The notes: generated by a model from the sequence alone, not told the origin. A stretch of DNA of 64,000 nt from Dysgonomonas mossii DSM 22836 (GCF_000213575.1 NZ_GL892004.1:62001-126000), one strand, 5' to 3'; shown: positions 37,912 through 47,784, numbered from the stretch's first letter. A program made the numbers and translations.

Positions 37912-38645
37912 TAAAAAAAATATTAGTCATCGGGGGAATATGCCTTCTTGCAGGCTATCTTATTTTCTCGGCTTTTTATTTCGAAAAAAAGCCGCAGGAT
38001 GACTTTTGCACAAGTTTTGAAGTAGAAATAAAAAATAGCGCCGAGGGCAATAAGTTTATCGAAACAAAAGATATTGTAAGTTATATCAAAGATAAAGGAC
38101 TTGATCCTACAGGCAAACAATTAAAAAACATTAATACAAACAAGATAGAAGAGGCCATAATGGCCAATCAGCTGATAAAAGAAGCCAACGTATTTGTTAC
38201 AAACAATAGAGCCGTAAAAGCCGTAATTGAAGAGCGGAAGCCGATTCTACGTGTTATAAGCAGCCTTGGAGGAAACTATTATATAGATAACACGGGCAAT
38301 AAAATGCCTCTTTCTAATCGCTCTACGGCATACCTTCCTATAGCAACAGGAGCAATAAAAGAAGAGTTTGCAAAGACCGACTTATATAAATTTGCATTAT
38401 TTTTGCATAATGATGAGTTTTGGAATGCACAAATTGAACAAATAGTCGTACTACCTAACCAGGATATTAAATTAATACCCCGTGTCGGTGATCATCAGGT
38501 CATACTAGGCAGTGTGGACGGATGTAAAGAGAAGCTTGCCAAATTGCTCACCTTTTATCAAAACGGGCTTAACGAGACCGGGTGGAATAAATATTCAGTC
38601 ATAAATCTGAAGTTTAACAAACAAGTTGTTTGTACAAAACGTTGA
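37908..38645 (+). CDS. ftsQ: FtsQ-like cell division protein
   Basis: The 245-residue protein has a short cytoplasmic end, one transmembrane helix (about 6-24) and a periplasmic region. The part near 60-115 resembles a POTRA domain (NTNKIEEAIMANQLIKEANVF), followed by a beta domain with ISSLGGNYYIDNTGNKMPL. FtsQ, often called DivIB in Gram-positives, recruits FtsL/FtsB and regulates FtsWI. The call is supported by position between murC and ftsA. It overlaps murC by 4 bases, and 58 non-coding bases separate it from ftsA. Confidence 0.9.
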   Translation: MIKKILVIGGICLLAGYLIFSAFYFEKKPQDDFCTSFEVEIKNSAEGNKFIETKDIVSYIKDKGLDPTGKQLKNINTNKIEEAIMANQLIKEANVFVTNNRAVKAVIEERKPILRVISSLGGNYYIDNTGNKMPLSNRSTAYLPIATGAIKEEFAKTDLYKFALFLHNDEFWNAQIEQIVVLPNQDIKLIPRVGDHQVILGSVDGCKEKLAKLLTFYQNGLNETGWNKYSVINLKFNKQVVCTKR

Positions 38646-38703
38646 ATAAAGAAAAAGATCTGGACAATTCTTTCGAATTGGACTGTAAAGGAGAAGAAGA
38701 TAT

Positions 38704-40032
38704 ATGGAACAATCAGGATTTATTGTAGGTATTGACCTTGGCACATCAAAAATTGTTGGTGTACTGGGACGTAAGAATGAACAAGGCGTTATTTCCATCT
38801 TGGCATCGGAATGTATACCTGCCGATTCATGTGTAAAATATGGGACAATATATAATATAGATGATGCCGCGGGCAAAATCAAAGGACTTATCCACCTGTT
38901 AGAAAACAAGACAGGGAAGAAAATAGGAAAAGCTTATGTTTCTGTTGCCGGAAAATCACTTCGGGCAATAGAACACAAAGAGACTAAATTGCTCGATGGT
39001 ACTACCCCTATCACATTTGCCATACTCGATGGCATGGAACAGCAAGCGAAGCTGAACAAGCCCGATTTCTTTGCCAACTATAGCGTTCTCGCTCCTGAAT
39101 ATTACCTAGATGGACAATATGAAGAAGACCCGATTGATAAGGTTGCTTCTGTAATTGAAGGCCATTATCGTCTGGTTATCGGACGCCCTAATATAAAAAG
39201 TAATCTTGCGAAAAGTACAGAGAAGGCTCAGATTGATATTGCCGGATTTATTGTAGGCCCTGTAGCCGCAGGTGCTCTCGTTCTGGAAGAACAAGACAGA
39301 CAAGCAGGATGTGCACTCGTCGATTTCGGTGCAGGTACGACTACACTATCTATATACAAGGGCGGATTGCTTCGCTATATGGCAGTCATTCCGTTTGGAG
39401 GACGTACGATTACGAAAGATGTTCAGGGATTAGGTTTTGTTTTCGAATCTGCCGAAACATACAAAATACGTTATGCAAAATTAGGTAAAGAAAAAGCAAG
39501 ACCAACCAGCGATACTTCAGCCGATATAGACCTCAGAGAGTTGAACAAAGTGATACAACTACGTCAGGACGAAATTATCCTGAACGTTATTCATCAGATA
39601 AAAGAATCAGGATTTGGAGATAAACTGGATGCCGGAATTATTATAATAGGTGGAGCATCGCAAATGACAGGGCTGGAAGAATACTTTGCAGACAAAGCAC
39701 AACTCCCGGTAAAACGGGCAACACCTAAACGTGTATACATAAACAATGCAGCAGAATTGCTGCAAAATCCGGTATATACACAGGCTCTTAGCTTATTGCT
39801 TTTTGCAAATGAAAATTGCGAAAGAAAAGAAGCCTTCAGACCAGAACCTGTAGCGGTTCAACAAACAACTCCTACCCCGCCTGCTACCGAAATAGAGGAA
39901 GATGAGGATGAGGAAGAAGCTCCTAAGCCTAAGAAGGGAAAGAAAGATAAAAACAAAGGGCAAACATCGCTCTTTAGGTTCTTCGAAAAAGTACAAAACT
40001 TTGGAGGAACAGTATTCAACGATGAAGAATAA
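38704..40032 (+). CDS. ftsA: Cell division actin homologue FtsA
   Basis: The 442-residue protein tethers FtsZ to the membrane and signals to the divisome. The ATPase phosphate loops are VGIDLGTSKIVGV (8-20) and VDFGAGTTTLSIY (about 206-218), with IIIGGASQM later. After the actin fold there is a linker with an acidic run (EEDEDEEE) then Lys-rich KKGKKDKNKG, and a final amphipathic stretch (SLFRFFEKVQNF) that should bind the membrane. The tail is longer than in E. coli FtsA (420). It precedes ftsZ by 45 bases. Confidence 0.96.
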   Translation: MEQSGFIVGIDLGTSKIVGVLGRKNEQGVISILASECIPADSCVKYGTIYNIDDAAGKIKGLIHLLENKTGKKIGKAYVSVAGKSLRAIEHKETKLLDGTTPITFAILDGMEQQAKLNKPDFFANYSVLAPEYYLDGQYEEDPIDKVASVIEGHYRLVIGRPNIKSNLAKSTEKAQIDIAGFIVGPVAAGALVLEEQDRQAGCALVDFGAGTTTLSIYKGGLLRYMAVIPFGGRTITKDVQGLGFVFESAETYKIRYAKLGKEKARPTSDTSADIDLRELNKVIQLRQDEIILNVIHQIKESGFGDKLDAGIIIIGGASQMTGLEEYFADKAQLPVKRATPKRVYINNAAELLQNPVYTQALSLLLFANENCERKEAFRPEPVAVQQTTPTPPATEIEEDEDEEEAPKPKKGKKDKNKGQTSLFRFFEKVQNFGGTVFNDEE

Positions 40033-40077
40033 TCGAAGTAAATCCCTTAAGTTATAACAAAACAAATACGCTAAGAT

Positions 40078-41367
40078 ATGGATGAAAAAATACTGGATTT
40101 TCAATTCCCAAGAAAAACTCAGACAATCATAAAGGTAATCGGTGTAGGTGGTGGTGGCGGTAATGCCGTAAACCACATGTTTAATGAAGGTATACATGAT
40201 GTGTCATTTGCATTGTGCAATACCGATAATCAAGCATTGTGCGAATCTCCGGTAGAAACACGTGTCCAACTGGGAAGGAAAACAACGGAAGGACTTGGAG
40301 CAGGAAACCGTCCCGAGGTTGCAAAAGCAGCAGCAGAAGAGAGCCGTGAAGATCTGGAAAAACTATTGGGAGACGGAACCAAAATGGTATTTATCACTGC
40401 CGGAATGGGAGGTGGTACCGGAACAGGAGCAGCCCCTGTAGTAGCCCGTATTGCTAAAGACCTGGGAATACTTACAGTTGGTATTGTTACCATACCATTT
40501 GTATTCGAAGGCCGTAAAAAGATTATACAAGCACTGAAAGGTGTAGAAAATATAGCACGCAACGTTGATGCACTGCTTGTGATCAACAATGAGAGACTGA
40601 TTGATATATATGCCGACCTGACTATCCCCAATGCTTTTGCAAAAGCTGACGACACGCTCACGATTGCAGCGAAGGGCATTGCCGAGATAATTACAGTACA
40701 CGGACATATAAATCTGGACTTTGCAGATGTGAAAACCATTCTGAAAGATGGAGGAGTAGCCATCATGAGTAGTGGACGAGGCGAAGGAGAAAATCGTGTG
40801 GAAGATGCAATTGTAAACGCACTTCACTCTCCATTATTGAATAACAATGATGTATTTGATGCCAAGAAAATTCTATTCAATATCTATTCGAGCGAAGAAG
40901 AACCGCTGATAGTAGAAGAGATGGAAGCTGTTGCCAACTTTATGAAACGCTTTGGCCCTGAGATAGAAGTTATTTGGGGTACTGCTATAGACAAAAATCT
41001 AGGCAAGCAGGTAAAAATAACCTTACTGGCTACAGGATTCGGTATGTCGAGCATCCCGGGCATGGAAAGTGATCTTATCGAAATTGATGAGGAAGAAGAA
41101 GAGGAAAGAATCAGACAGGAAGAAGAAGAAAAACGCCGTATCAACGAAATGATTGAAAAACATTACGGAAAAGATGGCGTACAGACTGTCGCTGTTCGCT
41201 CCTCATTTTTCGGACAAAAGCCAATTATCCTATCTACAGAAGAATTGGATAATGATAAGATTATTGACGCTTTGGAAAACACTCCGGTATTCAAACGTGA
41301 TGAGAAATTCAACCCAAGCGAATACAAGCCGGAAATGAAGAAACAAGGTGGCCTTTTTAATGACTAA
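40078..41367 (+). CDS. ftsZ: Cell division tubulin homologue FtsZ
   Basis: The 429-residue GTPase polymerises into the Z ring. The tubulin signature GGGTGTGA is at residues 111-118, with GVGGGGGNAVNHM near 24 and NADDTL-type and NLDFADVKTIL segments in the core. The GTPase domain ends near 320, followed by a charged Glu/Arg helix (EEEEEERIRQEEEEKRR) and a variable linker. The last residues include a KKQGGLFND end that may serve as the partner-binding tail. It is the last dcw gene proper; a YqeY-type gene follows after 21 bases. Confidence 0.98.
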   Translation: MDEKILDFQFPRKTQTIIKVIGVGGGGGNAVNHMFNEGIHDVSFALCNTDNQALCESPVETRVQLGRKTTEGLGAGNRPEVAKAAAEESREDLEKLLGDGTKMVFITAGMGGGTGTGAAPVVARIAKDLGILTVGIVTIPFVFEGRKKIIQALKGVENIARNVDALLVINNERLIDIYADLTIPNAFAKADDTLTIAAKGIAEIITVHGHINLDFADVKTILKDGGVAIMSSGRGEGENRVEDAIVNALHSPLLNNNDVFDAKKILFNIYSSEEEPLIVEEMEAVANFMKRFGPEIEVIWGTAIDKNLGKQVKITLLATGFGMSSIPGMESDLIEIDEEEEEERIRQEEEEKRRINEMIEKHYGKDGVQTVAVRSSFFGQKPIILSTEELDNDKIIDALENTPVFKRDEKFNPSEYKPEMKKQGGLFND

Positions 41368-41388
41368 ATCATAATAAAAAATACAACA

Positions 41389-41841
41389 ATGAACTTATTT
41401 GATAAAGTAAGCGAAGATATCAAAGACGCAATGCGCGCAAAAGACAAAATAAGACTGGAAGCATTGCGGGGAGTAAAAAAGGAGTTTCTTGAAGCAAAAA
41501 CAGCGAAAGGAGCTAATGATGAATTATCTGACGAAGCAGCAACTCTTATCTTGCAAAAGATGGTGAAGCAACGTAAAGATAGCGCAGAAATATATAAAAA
41601 TCAGGGGCGTGAGGATCTGGCTGGAGATGAATTAGCACAGATTGCTGTTATAGAAGCATACCTGCCAAAGCAATTATCACAAGAAGAACTGGATGTAAGA
41701 ATCACCGAAATTATAGCTCAAGTAGGAGCTTCATCTCCTGCGGATATGGGTAAAGTGATGGGTGTAGCTACAAAAGCTCTTGCAGGCATTGCTGCCGGAA
41801 AAGCTATTTCTGAAACAGTAAAAAAGCTGTTGAATAAATAA
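41389..41841 (+). CDS. GatB/YqeY domain protein
   Basis: The 150-residue cytoplasmic protein is a stand-alone YqeY domain, related to the C-terminal tRNA-binding part of GatB. Typical blocks are MRAKDKIRLEALRGVKKE, KQRKDSAEIYKNQGREDLA and EAYLPKQLS followed by GKVMGV. Its role is not well established; an effect on tRNA amidation has been proposed for the family. It is co-transcribed with ftsZ (21-base gap) and ends at a strong terminator. Confidence 0.93.
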   Translation: MNLFDKVSEDIKDAMRAKDKIRLEALRGVKKEFLEAKTAKGANDELSDEAATLILQKMVKQRKDSAEIYKNQGREDLAGDELAQIAVIEAYLPKQLSQEELDVRITEIIAQVGASSPADMGKVMGVATKALAGIAAGKAISETVKKLLNK

Positions 41842-41867
41842 CACTGATATAATTTTATTATAAATAT

Positions 41868-41899
41868 AAAAAGCAGAATATTCGAATATTCTGCTTTTT
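41868..41899. terminator. Bidirectional terminator closing the dcw cluster
   Basis: A perfect 15-bp stem (41868-41882 with 41885-41899) with a minimal CG loop and A/T ends lies between the YqeY gene (+) and the converging hydrolase gene (-). Confidence 0.88.
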
Positions 41900-41904
41900 G
41901 TATC

Positions 41905-42576
41905 TTATAGAGTATGAGAAATGACCGTCTCCAGCATACTACTATTAAAAATAGATGCAGGGGAAATTACGACCTCATCTTTCGGAATTTTATCTCCGTA
42001 TCGTTCTTTTAGTTTTTGTTGGACTTCTTCCCCTGTCAAGTTAAAGTCTCTTAAGTATTGCAGCTTGCCAACTTCAACTTCTGCGCCTCGCTTATAGATT
42101 TTCCAGACAAGCTCAGAACAGTATATTTTCTCGTCCGACCAGTCAAATGCAGAGTCATAACTTTTCCCCAAGAGCTTAGCCCCCTCCTCTTTCATTTTCT
42201 TCAGCGTGTTAAAGGTTAATATCTGATTTGCAATTCTCAGACGCTTGATTACATAATGCCCATCCTTTCCCTTTGCGACCCATTCATCCAAAGGTGTCAA
42301 CTTTACAGTTTCAGCAGCCTCATAGACATAGAATCTACCATTATTCTTATAAATAATGCCACAGTGAGAGTACTTTGAATTTGTAGCTTGTTGGATAGCC
42401 TCACTCTGAGCCGAGAGCGAAGTCTGAAAGATTATATCGCCATCCTCTATCTGTTCTTCCCTAGTAGCTTTAGCCCTATCGGTAGAGACCGTCGTTGATG
42501 GATAAAAGTAGTAGCCACATAGCCCTAAAATAAAAAAGATAGTAAAGATGAGAGAGATAATTTTCGCCTTTCTCAT
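41905..42576 (-). CDS. YiiX/YebB-like permuted NlpC/P60 cysteine hydrolase
   Basis: The 223-residue protein has an N-terminal membrane anchor or signal (about 5-25) and a circularly permuted papain-like domain. His71 lies in SHCGIIY after GDIIFQ, Glu86 follows in YVYEA, and Cys153 lies in IYCSELVWKIY near the C-terminal side, as in YiiX family proteins. These act on amide or ester bonds in cell wall peptides or lipids, but the substrate of YiiX is not known. It is the last gene of the minus-strand envelope operon, 18 bases after mutL. Confidence 0.85.
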   Translation of the reverse strand: MRKAKIISLIFTIFFILGLCGYYFYPSTTVSTDRAKATREEQIEDGDIIFQTSLSAQSEAIQQATNSKYSHCGIIYKNNGRFYVYEAAETVKLTPLDEWVAKGKDGHYVIKRLRIANQILTFNTLKKMKEEGAKLLGKSYDSAFDWSDEKIYCSELVWKIYKRGAEVEVGKLQYLRDFNLTGEEVQQKLKERYGDKIPKDEVVISPASIFNSSMLETVISHTL

Positions 42577-42594
42577 AGATAAATAATTTATGGT

Positions 42595-44427
42595 TTACTT
42601 GAACATCTTCTCTATCGCATCATCTTCGAGCATAGAGATAATTGTTTTTCCGTCAGGAGTATGTTTATATGCTGAGGAAGCAAAAAGCTGATCGACAATC
42701 TTATTCATCTCCTCTGTAGACAAAGTATGCCCATAAGGGATTGATGCAGCATAAGCCATCGAAAGTGCCAGTGCCTCGCGTATTTCTTCTTTTACATCGC
42801 TACCGCTCTCTATACTCTTATTTATAATGTTGTGCACAAGCTGTACAGAGTCTATATTAGTTATTTCGGCAGGTGTACCATTTATAGCATAAGAACTATT
42901 TCCTAAATGGCTGAGATCGAAGCCTACGGCCTCAAGATCGTCTTTCAGATAAGGCATCATAGCAGCCTCCGATGGAGACAGCTCGATAATCTCGGGAAAT
43001 AGTGCACGCTGTGAGATGCCTCTTTTATGCTCTATCTGAGATAAAAACTGATCGAACAATATACGAATATGAGCACGATGCTGATCGATAAGCATTAGTC
43101 CCGATTTAACGGAAGTAAGGATATAGCGGTTCTTGTATTGATAATGTACCACCATTTCGGGAACTATCTTTTCAGAATCGCCTGTTTGTTGCTGACTAAA
43201 AATATCAACATCGGGGGCAACCTCTGTAGAAAAATCGGCAGTATTTTTATCACTTTCAAAACCTTTGTATAACTGATCCAAATCGAACTTTGGACGCTGA
43301 TAGTTTGTTCTTGCAGGCGACTTGAATGGATTATATGACGGATCTATATTTACTCGAGGTTGAGATATATTTTTTGAAGGATCGTGAATCGGTATATCTA
43401 TAGCTCCTTCGGTATCAAAGTCTATTGTAGGCACTTCATTAAACTTACCCAATGCCTCCTTGATGGCTGCGGTAAGAATTTGCCAGATAGGTTGCTCATT
43501 TTCAAACTTTATCTCTGTCTTTGTCGGATGTATATTTACATCGATAGTAGAAGGATCAACTTGAAAATAAATAAAATAGTTTGGATACTCCCCGTTCAGA
43601 ATCAGAGGCTCAAAGGCAGATTGTACAGCCTTATTAAAATATGCATGACGCATATACCTGTTGTTCACAAAAAAGAATTGCTGAGCTCTGGCCTTTCTAG
43701 CAGATTCGGGCTTACCTATAAAGCCGGTTATCTTAGCCAGTGAAGTATCTATATCAATAGAGATAAGCTGCTGATTGAAATTCTTGCCTACAACATTTAC
43801 GATACGCTGCCGTAAACCTCCGGCCGGAAATTTTAATACTTCTACATCATTATCTATAAAGGTAAATTCGATGGAAGGATTTACCAGAACAATACGCTCC
43901 AGTTCGGTAAGAATATTTCTACGTTCGGTATCGTTCGATTTCAAAAATTTACGACGGGCAGGAACATTATAGAATATGTTCTTTACAGAGAAATTACTCC
44001 CTACCGGACAAGCCACAGGTTCCTGATTTTCGACTCTCGACCCCGCTATTTGCAGCAAAGTACCCAGCTCGTCTTCAGCCCTTCTTGTTTTAACTTCCAC
44101 ATGCGAGATAGCGGCAATAGAGGGCAAAGCCTCACCCCTGAACCCCATGGTGTGAAGATCAAACAAATCATCCGCCTTTCTTATCTTAGATGTAGCATGC
44201 CGTTCAAAGGCCATACGGGCATCTGTTGCCGACATTCCTTTTCCGTTATCTATCACCTGAATCAGTGTACGGCCGGCATCCTTAATGATAAGCTGTATAC
44301 TGTCTGCGCCGGCATCGATGGCATTTTCAACTAATTCCTTCACCACTGACGAAGGCCGTTGAATAACCTCTCCTGCCGCGATTTGATTGGCTATAGAATC
44401 GGGTAAAAGATGTATTATATCACTCAT
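42595..44427 (-). CDS. mutL: DNA mismatch repair protein MutL
   Basis: The 610-residue protein has a standard GHKL ATPase domain with ELVENAIDAG (Glu34, Asn35), DNGKGM, TMGFRGEAL and FYNVPARRKFL. The C-terminal dimerisation domain starts near 430. Its metal-binding site is degenerate: DQHRAHIRILFD (448-459) replaces the endonuclease motif DQHAxxExxxxE, and the Cys-containing CPHGRP-type motif reads HTPDGKT. So an intrinsic nicking activity looks unlikely. The gene lies 13 bases after the OstA-like gene and 18 before the YiiX-like gene, in an envelope operon to which repair has no obvious link. Confidence 0.96.
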   Translation of the reverse strand: MSDIIHLLPDSIANQIAAGEVIQRPSSVVKELVENAIDAGADSIQLIIKDAGRTLIQVIDNGKGMSATDARMAFERHATSKIRKADDLFDLHTMGFRGEALPSIAAISHVEVKTRRAEDELGTLLQIAGSRVENQEPVACPVGSNFSVKNIFYNVPARRKFLKSNDTERRNILTELERIVLVNPSIEFTFIDNDVEVLKFPAGGLRQRIVNVVGKNFNQQLISIDIDTSLAKITGFIGKPESARKARAQQFFFVNNRYMRHAYFNKAVQSAFEPLILNGEYPNYFIYFQVDPSTIDVNIHPTKTEIKFENEQPIWQILTAAIKEALGKFNEVPTIDFDTEGAIDIPIHDPSKNISQPRVNIDPSYNPFKSPARTNYQRPKFDLDQLYKGFESDKNTADFSTEVAPDVDIFSQQQTGDSEKIVPEMVVHYQYKNRYILTSVKSGLMLIDQHRAHIRILFDQFLSQIEHKRGISQRALFPEIIELSPSEAAMMPYLKDDLEAVGFDLSHLGNSSYAINGTPAEITNIDSVQLVHNIINKSIESGSDVKEEIREALALSMAYAASIPYGHTLSTEEMNKIVDQLFASSAYKHTPDGKTIISMLEDDAIEKMFK

Positions 44428-44440
44428 TATTATTCTATGG

Positions 44441-46309
44441 TTATTCTTCCCGATTAAAGACTGATGTTTTACTCCGTTGAGGTTTCACATCTGATGCTTT
44501 ACGAGAAACTTTCCTGAATATATCATCTTTATCTAAAGGTCGTAAATAATCGTACCAATAGAAGTCTGTTAAACGCAATTGTTCGGGAGTAATCAGATCG
44601 AAAGGTGTTGTTTTCCCTACAGATTTGGGCCATGTAACAAGCTTCTCGAATGCACCATCCTTCATGAATATCTGTAGATAACTGCTTTCAAGCCAATTGA
44701 GAATACCTGATAGTTCTTTATTTTTCTCTTCGGGATACGATATTGTCTCCACATTACCTTCTGCTAATACTCTTTCAAGCTGTTTGTTCTGGAAGAAAAG
44801 CTTCATAGAACGGGATTTCAGCTGATTGTAATGTAGCGAGTCTTTTTGCTCTATCGAGAAACTATATCGTTTGACATGCATATGATCGATTGTACTATCA
44901 TTCATATAAATGTCTATCGTATCGCCATAAAGTTGCCTGTTTGTATTCCACAGTACAGGATCTTTATACATATGGAGTATAGAATCTCTTGAGTTGAACT
45001 GTAAAGAGTCACAAACTCCTTGCATATCGGAGCGATAGAAACGGACTCCGTAATATGCTTTTATCTCTCTGAAAGTAGTCACTTTAGATTCTTCCTTTTT
45101 CCCGGGAGGTAATGCCGATGGCAGAGAGTCAAGCGAAAAAGAGATGTTTGGCTGAGCATGAAATGAATCTGAATGAACTTTACCAATAGAATCGCTATAT
45201 AAGGAATCCGCAGCGACTTTATCATGCTTTTGTATCTTCAGATTGGTGGGCTTGATGCTATCTACTATTGCAATCAACTTAAGAGTATCGGCATGAATAT
45301 ATAGTGTATCGCCTTGCGAATACTCGATACAGTAAGCCGAATCGGTAGCCAGCGCATAGTCTGTCAACTCATTATAGAAACCATAATGACCTCTTAGGAT
45401 GACTTTTTTAGTCGTATCTTGCAAAAACATATTGCCAAATACCTCGCCATATCCTTTTGCCTTATGGTACGAGATGGAATCTCCTCTCAAGATACGATTG
45501 CCCTCCTTGTTTACAATTGTAGATTGATCCAACAAGAGAGACTCCTCGGTTGAAGTATTATACCAACCTTTGCTGGAATAAATAATACCACTGTCGGAAA
45601 CAATTTTGGTAGGTGTATAGATTGTTGCTATTTTACTATCCGTATTATATTTGAGACGATCGGAATATAACTTAAACTTATTATTCACAAGAATCACACT
45701 ATCCTTGAATGTTGCCAGCTTGAGTGCAGGCTCATATTGCCCCCAGTAGGACGTAAGTTCATTCAACGAATCGACGAGCATACCACCATCAAAGTAATAA
45801 CCGATATTCATCATACGGTCATAATTTAAACTGTCGGTAAACAATGTTCCGCTACCATGTTCGAGGCGTACGTTCTCTCTGAACATTACAACCCTTGTAT
45901 TTCCATCATAATGCATATAATTGCCATACAGAAAAAGGGTATCGCCCTGTTCCATTCGTACGTTGCTAAATGCATTAAAAGAGTTCATCTTTTCGTCATA
46001 GTAGGCACTGTCGCAATACAGATACGCCCCATCGTGAAAGAATATAACACTATCTTTCAATATCTTAACATCTGAACCCGCTCGGGCAAACAGTTCCTTA
46101 CTAAATACAATGTCTATTACTTTCTGTTTTCCTTTTGCCTGTTGAGGTTTTTGCTGACTCTGAGGCTTTTGAGGCACTTGAAGGCTATCCACATCCATAT
46201 GTGGAGAAATCATCATTTGTGCCGATGCATAAATAGCAATCAGGCATAAAACACTGATTGCAGATATTCTATGCCTTTGCGTTATGTATGTAATAAATTT
46301 CTTAAACAC
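44441..46309 (-). CDS. OstA/LptA-like periplasmic protein
   Basis: The 622-residue protein begins with a signal or anchor (about 15-32) and continues as repeated beta strands of the OstA/LptA jelly-roll type. Examples are VKILKDSVIFFHDGAYLYCDS, FNAFSNVRMEQGDTLFLYG and SGTLFTDSLNYD. This fold forms the bridge that carries LPS across the periplasm (LptA) or the N-terminal part of LptD. It is much longer than LptA (185) and lacks an LptD barrel. It lies 9 bases after the SurA-like gene. SurA-type chaperones serve LptD and other barrels, so a role in outer membrane or LPS export is a reasonable inference. Confidence 0.82.
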   Translation of the reverse strand: MFKKFITYITQRHRISAISVLCLIAIYASAQMMISPHMDVDSLQVPQKPQSQQKPQQAKGKQKVIDIVFSKELFARAGSDVKILKDSVIFFHDGAYLYCDSAYYDEKMNSFNAFSNVRMEQGDTLFLYGNYMHYDGNTRVVMFRENVRLEHGSGTLFTDSLNYDRMMNIGYYFDGGMLVDSLNELTSYWGQYEPALKLATFKDSVILVNNKFKLYSDRLKYNTDSKIATIYTPTKIVSDSGIIYSSKGWYNTSTEESLLLDQSTIVNKEGNRILRGDSISYHKAKGYGEVFGNMFLQDTTKKVILRGHYGFYNELTDYALATDSAYCIEYSQGDTLYIHADTLKLIAIVDSIKPTNLKIQKHDKVAADSLYSDSIGKVHSDSFHAQPNISFSLDSLPSALPPGKKEESKVTTFREIKAYYGVRFYRSDMQGVCDSLQFNSRDSILHMYKDPVLWNTNRQLYGDTIDIYMNDSTIDHMHVKRYSFSIEQKDSLHYNQLKSRSMKLFFQNKQLERVLAEGNVETISYPEEKNKELSGILNWLESSYLQIFMKDGAFEKLVTWPKSVGKTTPFDLITPEQLRLTDFYWYDYLRPLDKDDIFRKVSRKASDVKPQRSKTSVFNREE

Positions 46310-46318
46310 TTGTTATAT

Positions 46319-47704
46319 TTACTTGCTAGCCTGATCTTTTTTAATCCAGTCGGGATATTGGAAATCACAGTTTTCCCAATCCTTATCTATTCTTACATAA
46401 GTACTCTTTATTTTTGTTTGGAGCCACTTTTTCAGAACCTCTTCATGCTTCTTGTTTTCTACAATCGCCTTCAATGTCTGATAGTCGTCAGATACATTTG
46501 CGATATGTCCTTCGGTTTTGCTTTTCAACTTTATAATGGCAACAACTTCTTTACCGCTATTCTGCTTCATTGTGAATGCAGGCGATATATCTCCTACCTT
46601 CATATTGTTTACAATCTTACCTATTTCGGTAGGAAGTTCTTCCATTGTAAAGCGAGGAGTACCATAGTTTGTACTCTCTTTGTAGTTTACCATCAGCCCG
46701 TTATTCTTCCTTGTATTTTTATCGAAAGATAGTACTGTAGCATCTTCGAATGTAAACTTGTTTGCTCTTATATCATTTGCAATAGAGTCTAGTCTGAATT
46801 TTGCTTTATTCATATCTTCTGTCGACACCTTCGGACGAAGCAGTATGTGACGGAAGTTAGCCCTATCACCTCTTCTTTCTATCAACTGAATGATATGGAA
46901 GCCATATTCTGTTTCTACAATATTTGATACTTTTTTAGGGTCAGATAAAGAGAATCCTACACTGGAGAACTCCGGCAATAACTCGGCACGTCCCATAAAG
47001 CCCAGTTCACCACCATTTGGAGCCGAACCCGGATCTTCGGAATACATGATTGCTAAAGTAGCAAAGTCGGCAGTTCCCGAGTTTATCCTGTTTGTATAAT
47101 CTCTCAGCCGATCTTTTACCTGATCAATATCTTTTAATGGAATCACAGGTTCATTCGTTATAATCTGCACTTCAACCATTGTAGGGATATAAGGCAAACT
47201 GTCTTTTGGCAGCTGAGCGTAATATTTACGGACTTCGGAAGGAGTCAGATTTGTTTTTTTCCCAACCAAGCTCTTCTTTACTTCTGAAACCAGATATTCA
47301 TTACGAATTTGTTCGCGCCATTCGTCCCTGAGCTGTGACATAGTAGAGCCTAGATACTCTTCGGCTTTCTCTTTTGAGCCCAGATTGGCTATAACATTAT
47401 TCTCATATCTCGATAGCTGGCTGTTAACTGCTGATGCCGGCACTTCTATACTATCTATCTTTGCCTGATCGAGGAACAGCTTCTGAACAGCAAGTTGCTC
47501 CGGAATCAAACAATAAGGGTCTCCCTCGATGCGTTCACCGCGAGACAACATTCCCAAGCGAACTTTTTCCACATCCGATTTCAGGATAGCTTCATCCCCT
47601 ACTACCCATATTATTTCATCTATAACATTATTCTGAGCATAGGATAAAATACCCGACCCCAATAGTATTATTAATAAAATTAATTTTCTTGCCTTTTGCA
47701 TCAT
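46319..47704 (-). CDS. SurA-like periplasmic peptidyl-prolyl isomerase
   Basis: The 461-residue protein has a signal peptide (residues 1-23, ending ILSYA), a SurA-N chaperone region (about 25-165) and two parvulin-like regions: about 175-280, with SEDPGSAPNGGELGFMGRAELLPEF and ETEYGFHIIQLIER, and about 285-400, which is more divergent. This is the SurA layout. It should escort unfolded outer membrane proteins through the periplasm. It is the third of three related genes in a row and is followed by the OstA-like gene. Confidence 0.9.
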   Translation of the reverse strand: MMQKARKLILLIILLGSGILSYAQNNVIDEIIWVVGDEAILKSDVEKVRLGMLSRGERIEGDPYCLIPEQLAVQKLFLDQAKIDSIEVPASAVNSQLSRYENNVIANLGSKEKAEEYLGSTMSQLRDEWREQIRNEYLVSEVKKSLVGKKTNLTPSEVRKYYAQLPKDSLPYIPTMVEVQIITNEPVIPLKDIDQVKDRLRDYTNRINSGTADFATLAIMYSEDPGSAPNGGELGFMGRAELLPEFSSVGFSLSDPKKVSNIVETEYGFHIIQLIERRGDRANFRHILLRPKVSTEDMNKAKFRLDSIANDIRANKFTFEDATVLSFDKNTRKNNGLMVNYKESTNYGTPRFTMEELPTEIGKIVNNMKVGDISPAFTMKQNSGKEVVAIIKLKSKTEGHIANVSDDYQTLKAIVENKKHEEVLKKWLQTKIKSTYVRIDKDWENCDFQYPDWIKKDQASK

Positions 47705-47784
47705 TTTTGTCTGTTTATTAAAAAGTGGCGTAAATATAGTGATAATGTATCACTTTTTCTTAACGTAAAAAAAGAAGTTATAGT

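Noticed and set aside
40230-40766. 178-residue - frame antisense to ftsZ
   Set aside because: It is a shadow of the well-conserved ftsZ reading frame and has no family-like features.
47739-47752. Small hairpin GTGATA-ATG-TATCAC before the T run at 47752
   Set aside because: The T run is on the + strand, while the neighbouring genes are transcribed on the - strand, and the stem is short. It is not a convincing terminator.
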